DNA from: an uncultured Clostridia bacterium
GTDB taxonomy: Bacteria > Bacillota > Clostridia > Christensenellales > UBA1242
Assembly (NCBI GenBank): GCA_944348085.1
Contig: CALVMU010000014.1
Location: forward strand, 1-37,168
DNA: 37,168 bases
Reading direction: 5' to 3'
Position numbers and translations under genes: made by a program. This document shows positions 34,461 through 37,168 of the stretch, one piece after another. The notes under the pieces were generated by a model. That model saw nothing but the letters and a program-made list of their open reading frames with translations, had not been told where the DNA came from and ran no database searches. Numbering within the stretch: position 1 is the stretch's first letter; every line of letters starts with the position of its first letter.

Positions 34461-36218
34461 ATGGTCAGAAAAGAAATAGAAAAGCTTTTAAAACAAGCAT
34501 CAGAAAAACTTAGCATTGACGGACAGGTGTCAGTGTCTTTTTCTTCGCTTCCAGGGCTTTGCGACTATCAATCAAATTCGGTCTTTGCTCTTGCCAAAGC
34601 CTCAGGGCAAAATCCTTATGACCTTGCAAACAAAATTGTTGAAGCGGTTGAGCCAACAGAGCTCTTTACATTTGAAGTTGCTCGTCCAGCTTTTATCAAC
34701 ATAAAGCTCACACAAAAAGGCTATAACCATTTTGCAGAAGCGTTGTTTAAAGATAAAAGATGTGGTGTAAAAAAAATCAGCAACCAAAAGGTGCTTCTTG
34801 ACTATGGTGGTGCAAATGTTGCAAAAGCGCTTCATGTTGGTCACTTAAGGTCGCCAATCATTGGAGAGGCTCTCAAACGCCTTTACAAATTTTTGGGTGA
34901 AGAAGTCATCAGCGATGTTCACCTTGGCGACTGGGGCTTGCAAATGGGGCTTACTGAGCTTCAGCTCTATGAAGACGGAAAACTTGACTACTATTTTTCT
35001 GGAAAGGGCGCAGAACCAAAACTGACGCTTGAAATGCTGAATGAGGCATACCCAAAAGCGAGCGCTCGCAAAAATGTGGATGAAGAGTTCAAAAGAAAGG
35101 CGGACGAGTGGACGCTTAAGATCCAAAACAAAGAAAAACCATATTATCAAATCTATCAAAAAATTCGTGAGGTTTCTGTCAAAGAAATCAAAAAACACTA
35201 TGGCGAGCTTGGAGCAGAGTTTGACCTCTGGCTTGGCGAAAGTGATGCTGACGAATATATCAACAAAGCACTTGGCATTATTGAAAACAAAGGACTTTCA
35301 CGCATAAGCGACGGCGCAGTCGTTGTCGATGTTGCAGTGGAAGGGGAAAACATTCCAATTCCAAAAAAGAGCGAAGATGAAGTGCAAAGATACAAAAACC
35401 CTATGCCTCCAGCAATACTGAAAAAATACAACGGTGGCGCGCTTTATGCAACAACAGACATCGCGACCATACTTATGCGCAACACCGAAATCGGCGGACT
35501 AAATCGAATTGAATACATAGTTGACGCAAGACAGAAAAACCATTTTGTGCAAGTTTTCAGAGTGTGCAAAATGGCAGAGATCAGTCCTTCTGACCAAGAG
35601 CTTATTCATATTGGCTATGGCACAATGAATGGCAGTGACGGCAAACCTTTCAAAACTCGCTCGGGTGACACTATAAAGCTTGAAGACATCATCAATATGT
35701 TGATTGACAAGGCAAGTGAAAAACTTAAGAGCAACGGTGTTGAATATGACCGAAAACTTGCTCTTCAAATCGGTGTTGCGGCCATGAAGTTTGGAGACCT
35801 TTCCAACAATGTTGGCAAAGACTATGTTTTTGACCTTGACAAATTCCTCTCTTTTGAAGGTAAAACTGGACCATATCTTCAATATACAGTTTGCAGAATA
35901 AACTCAGTTCTAAACAAGGCTCAAGCAGAAGGCGGGCAGATAAATATTGAAAGCGATGAAGAAAAGGAAATTATAAAAAACATATTGAAACTCAACTCTT
36001 CCTATGAAATTGCTTACAAAGAAAAAAGCCTAAACAATCTTTGCCTTGCGAGCTATGACCTTGCTTCAGCATTTTCAACTTTCTATAACAACCATAAAAT
36101 CTTGACCGAGAAAGACGAAAGAAAAAAGGCAAGTTATATTTCACTTTTAAAGCTTGTCAAAAAAGCACTCACTCAAGCTCTTGATGTGCTTGCAATCGAA
36201 GTGCCAGAAAAAATGTAA
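34461..36218 (+). CDS. argS: Arginyl-tRNA synthetase
   Basis: This class I synthetase charges tRNA-Arg and needs the tRNA for amino acid activation. The 585-residue protein has the N-terminal Add-1 domain (about 1-85), the motif GGANVAKALHVGHLRSPIIG with HVGH at 125-128, and GDWGLQMG. In place of KMSKS is the degenerate loop GKPFKTRSG seen in many ArgRS. The C-terminal anticodon domain starts FEGKTGPYLQYTVCRI and ends ALDVLAIEVPEKM. TAGGAG precedes the ATG, 7 bp after recR. It is the last gene of the dnaX operon; no clear terminator follows at once. Confidence 0.97.
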   Translation: MVRKEIEKLLKQASEKLSIDGQVSVSFSSLPGLCDYQSNSVFALAKASGQNPYDLANKIVEAVEPTELFTFEVARPAFINIKLTQKGYNHFAEALFKDKRCGVKKISNQKVLLDYGGANVAKALHVGHLRSPIIGEALKRLYKFLGEEVISDVHLGDWGLQMGLTELQLYEDGKLDYYFSGKGAEPKLTLEMLNEAYPKASARKNVDEEFKRKADEWTLKIQNKEKPYYQIYQKIREVSVKEIKKHYGELGAEFDLWLGESDADEYINKALGIIENKGLSRISDGAVVVDVAVEGENIPIPKKSEDEVQRYKNPMPPAILKKYNGGALYATTDIATILMRNTEIGGLNRIEYIVDARQKNHFVQVFRVCKMAEISPSDQELIHIGYGTMNGSDGKPFKTRSGDTIKLEDIINMLIDKASEKLKSNGVEYDRKLALQIGVAAMKFGDLSNNVGKDYVFDLDKFLSFEGKTGPYLQYTVCRINSVLNKAQAEGGQINIESDEEKEIIKNILKLNSSYEIAYKEKSLNNLCLASYDLASAFSTFYNNHKILTEKDERKKASYISLLKLVKKALTQALDVLAIEVPEKM

Positions 36219-36237
36219 AAAAAATTTGAAAAACCTA

Positions 36238-36266
36238 TTTACAAATCAAAAAAAGTGTGCTATTAT
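36238..36266 (+). promoter_or_regulatory. Promoter of the 39-codon gene
   Basis: TTTACA (36238-36243), 17 bp, TATTAT (36261-36266). It shares a 19-nt segment and the spacing with the promoter at 27447-27475. Confidence 0.7.
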
Positions 36267-36288
36267 AAAGCCAGATAAGGAGGACAAG

Positions 36289-36408
36289 ATGAAATTAAAA
36301 GCAGATATAACAGAATACCTTGGCAAAAATGCAGTTGTTGCAAGAAAAGACGAAATTGTCCCATTAAAGACAACAAATGTTCAATTTGACAAAGGATTGG
36401 AAAAATAA
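36289..36408 (+). CDS. Unrecognised 39-residue protein
   Basis: I do not recognise this small protein. It begins MKLKADITEYLGKNAVVARK and ends FDKGLEK; it is soluble-looking, with no Cys, membrane helix or signal peptide. AAGGAGG lies seven bases before the ATG, a good promoter is upstream, and a strong terminator follows, so the unit looks like a complete one-gene transcript. It lies between argS and the 16S gene. Confidence 0.7.
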   Translation: MKLKADITEYLGKNAVVARKDEIVPLKTTNVQFDKGLEK

Positions 36409-36425
36409 ACTTTATAAAATGCAAG

Positions 36426-36450
36426 CCAGACGATTGCGTCTGGTTTTTTT
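36426..36450 (+). terminator. Terminator of the 39-codon gene
   Basis: CCAGACG (36426-36432), loop ATTG, CGTCTGG (36437-36443) and seven T: a textbook Rho-independent terminator. It also separates the operon from the rRNA promoter. Confidence 0.92.
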
Positions 36451-36587
36451 ATTTATTTATAAGAAATTTGCCAAAAATTGTTGAAAGATTTTTATGCGTT
36501 TTAAAATTTTCTCCACAACGGGCGCTAGAGTATCGTGAGAAGTAGTAAAAAAAGGTAAAAAAATATAAAAAAAAGATAAAAAAGTAG

Positions 36588-36620
36588 TTGACAAAGAAAG
36601 AGTGTATGTGGTAATATAAT
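36588..36620 (+). promoter_or_regulatory. rRNA promoter
   Basis: TTGACA at 36588-36593 and TAATAT at 36612-36617 (18-bp spacer), overlapping a TATAAT at 36615-36620 (21-bp spacer, less likely). It is preceded by A-tracts that could act as an UP element (36546-36583). Confidence 0.7.
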
Positions 36621-36784
36621 AGCGCTGACTCACGGAGTGAGGAAGCAAAGAACCATGAAAATTAAATAGAAAGTACAAGAATTGAAACAAAGTCAATTTA
36701 CTAAAAGTTATTGAGCCAAACGGATAAAGCGTTAAGTGTAGACGCAAAAAACATTAACCTAAAATATTTTAAATAGAAAATATA
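36621..36784 (+). other. 16S rRNA leader
   Basis: The leader holds a small hairpin CTCAC-GGA-GTGAG (36629-36641) and the segment CATGAAAATTAAATAG near 36654-36669, which resembles the boxA-adjacent antitermination segment of Bacillota rRNA leaders. No gene is seen between 36451 and the 16S start. Confidence 0.5.
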
Positions 36785-37168
36785 TAACGTTAGAGTTTGA
36801 TCCTGGCTCAGGACGAACGCTGGCGGCGTGCTTCAAACATGCAAGTCGAACGGAGTTGTTGACGGCACAAAGCATATTAGATTCTTTAAAAAACAATTTA
36901 AGCAAGAGAAGAAGCAAAATTGTTTAGGAGAACAGCGAGAGCAAATATTTTCGAGATAAATTCGTCAAGAGGAGCACCGGTGTGATAACACATTGGTGGT
37001 GCGAACTCTTGTGCGGATTTAGCCGAAAAGATAAACTCGCAGCTGAGTCTTAAGACTAGCACAAAACATACTAGTCTTAAGGGTAGTATGTTTTGTGCTG
37101 TCATCAGCTTAGTGGCGGACTGGTGAGTAACGCGTGAGCAATCTGCCTATCACAGGGGGATAACAGAG
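36785..37168 (+). rRNA. 16S ribosomal RNA, 5' part
   Basis: The universal AGAGTTTGATCCTGGCTCAG lies at 36792-36811, followed by GACGAACGCTGGCGGCGTGC and CATGCAAGTCGAACGG. GTGGCGGAC, GGTGAGTAACGCGTGAGCAATCTGCC follow from about 37112. The 5' end at 36785 is inferred from the E. coli offset. The gene runs off the window. Between the conserved blocks V1 is about 225 nt longer than in E. coli. Confidence 0.96.
36853..37110 (+). other. Long insertion in 16S V1 (helix 6) with several stems
   Basis: The stretch between CATGCAAGTCGAACGG and AGTGGCGGAC folds by eye into separate stems. One is AAACAATTT (36891-36899) with AAATTGTTT (36917-36925). A second is CAAGAG (36966-36971) with CTCTTG (37006-37011), enclosing GCACC/GGTGC and GTGTG/CACAT. 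A third is a perfect 16-bp stem, 37058-37073 with 37084-37099. An outer pair, AGCTGA/TCAGCT (37041-37046 with 37104-37109), encloses the third. Confidence 0.8.

Noticed and set aside
36792..37168. A protein-coding gene in the 16S V1 insertion
   Set aside because: The minus-strand frame at 36898-37104 lacks start signals; the stems explain the sequence better as structured RNA.

Overview
The window is a low-GC, densely packed bacterial chromosome segment, most likely from an uncultured Bacillota of the Clostridia type. Support for this is the order rpmE, DUF1385 (yqhQ), prmC, prfA, the tandem DUF1540 cysteine protein, AAGGAGG-type ribosome binding sites, sigma-A-like TTGACA/TATAAT promoters and the 16S rRNA start. 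TGA is used as a stop (prmC, tpiA), so the genetic code looks standard. No tRNA, CRISPR array, transposase or prophage gene was seen.

Region 1 (1-3785) is origin-type: two parS sites, parB and parA on the minus strand, and recF divergent from them; dnaA, dnaN and gyrAB are not next to recF here. Region 2 (3953-5147) is trpS on the minus strand with its own promoter and a two-way terminator. Region 3 (5353-18917) is one 13.4-kb gene for a 4468-residue exported protein with a signal peptide, GLUG-like modules at both ends, many InlB/Flg_new-like and YDG-like beta modules, and a C-terminal membrane anchor. Region 4 (18951-23200) holds rpsF-ssb-rpsR-rpmE and then a DUF1385-PrmC fusion overlapping prfA. 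Region 5 (23202-29032) is a mixed block: a GT4 glycosyltransferase and rplI (minus), a DUF1540 protein, two unrecognised proteins and a SpoVB/MurJ-type flippase. Region 6 (29086-36218) is on the plus strand: dusB, pgk-tpiA, then dnaX (in two frames), ybaB, recR, argS. Region 7 (36238-37168) is a 39-codon gene with full expression signals, then an rRNA promoter and the 5' part of a 16S rRNA gene with a long insertion in V1.

Most genes serve DNA segregation and repair (parAB, recF, recR, ssb, dnaX), translation (trpS, argS, rpsF, rpsR, rpmE, rplI, prmC, prfA, dusB, 16S) and glycolysis (pgk, tpiA). The envelope genes are the giant protein, the glycosyltransferase and the flippase.

The points most worth a second look are: dnaX split at a run of nine A followed by a stop, with the C-terminal domain open in the -1 frame; the roughly 225-nt V1 insertion in 16S rRNA, containing a perfect 16-bp stem; the giant surface protein; and the fusion of PrmC to a DUF1385 half that has lost the family's histidine-rich motif. 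All calls come from reading the sequence and remembered family motifs; no database search or folding program was run.
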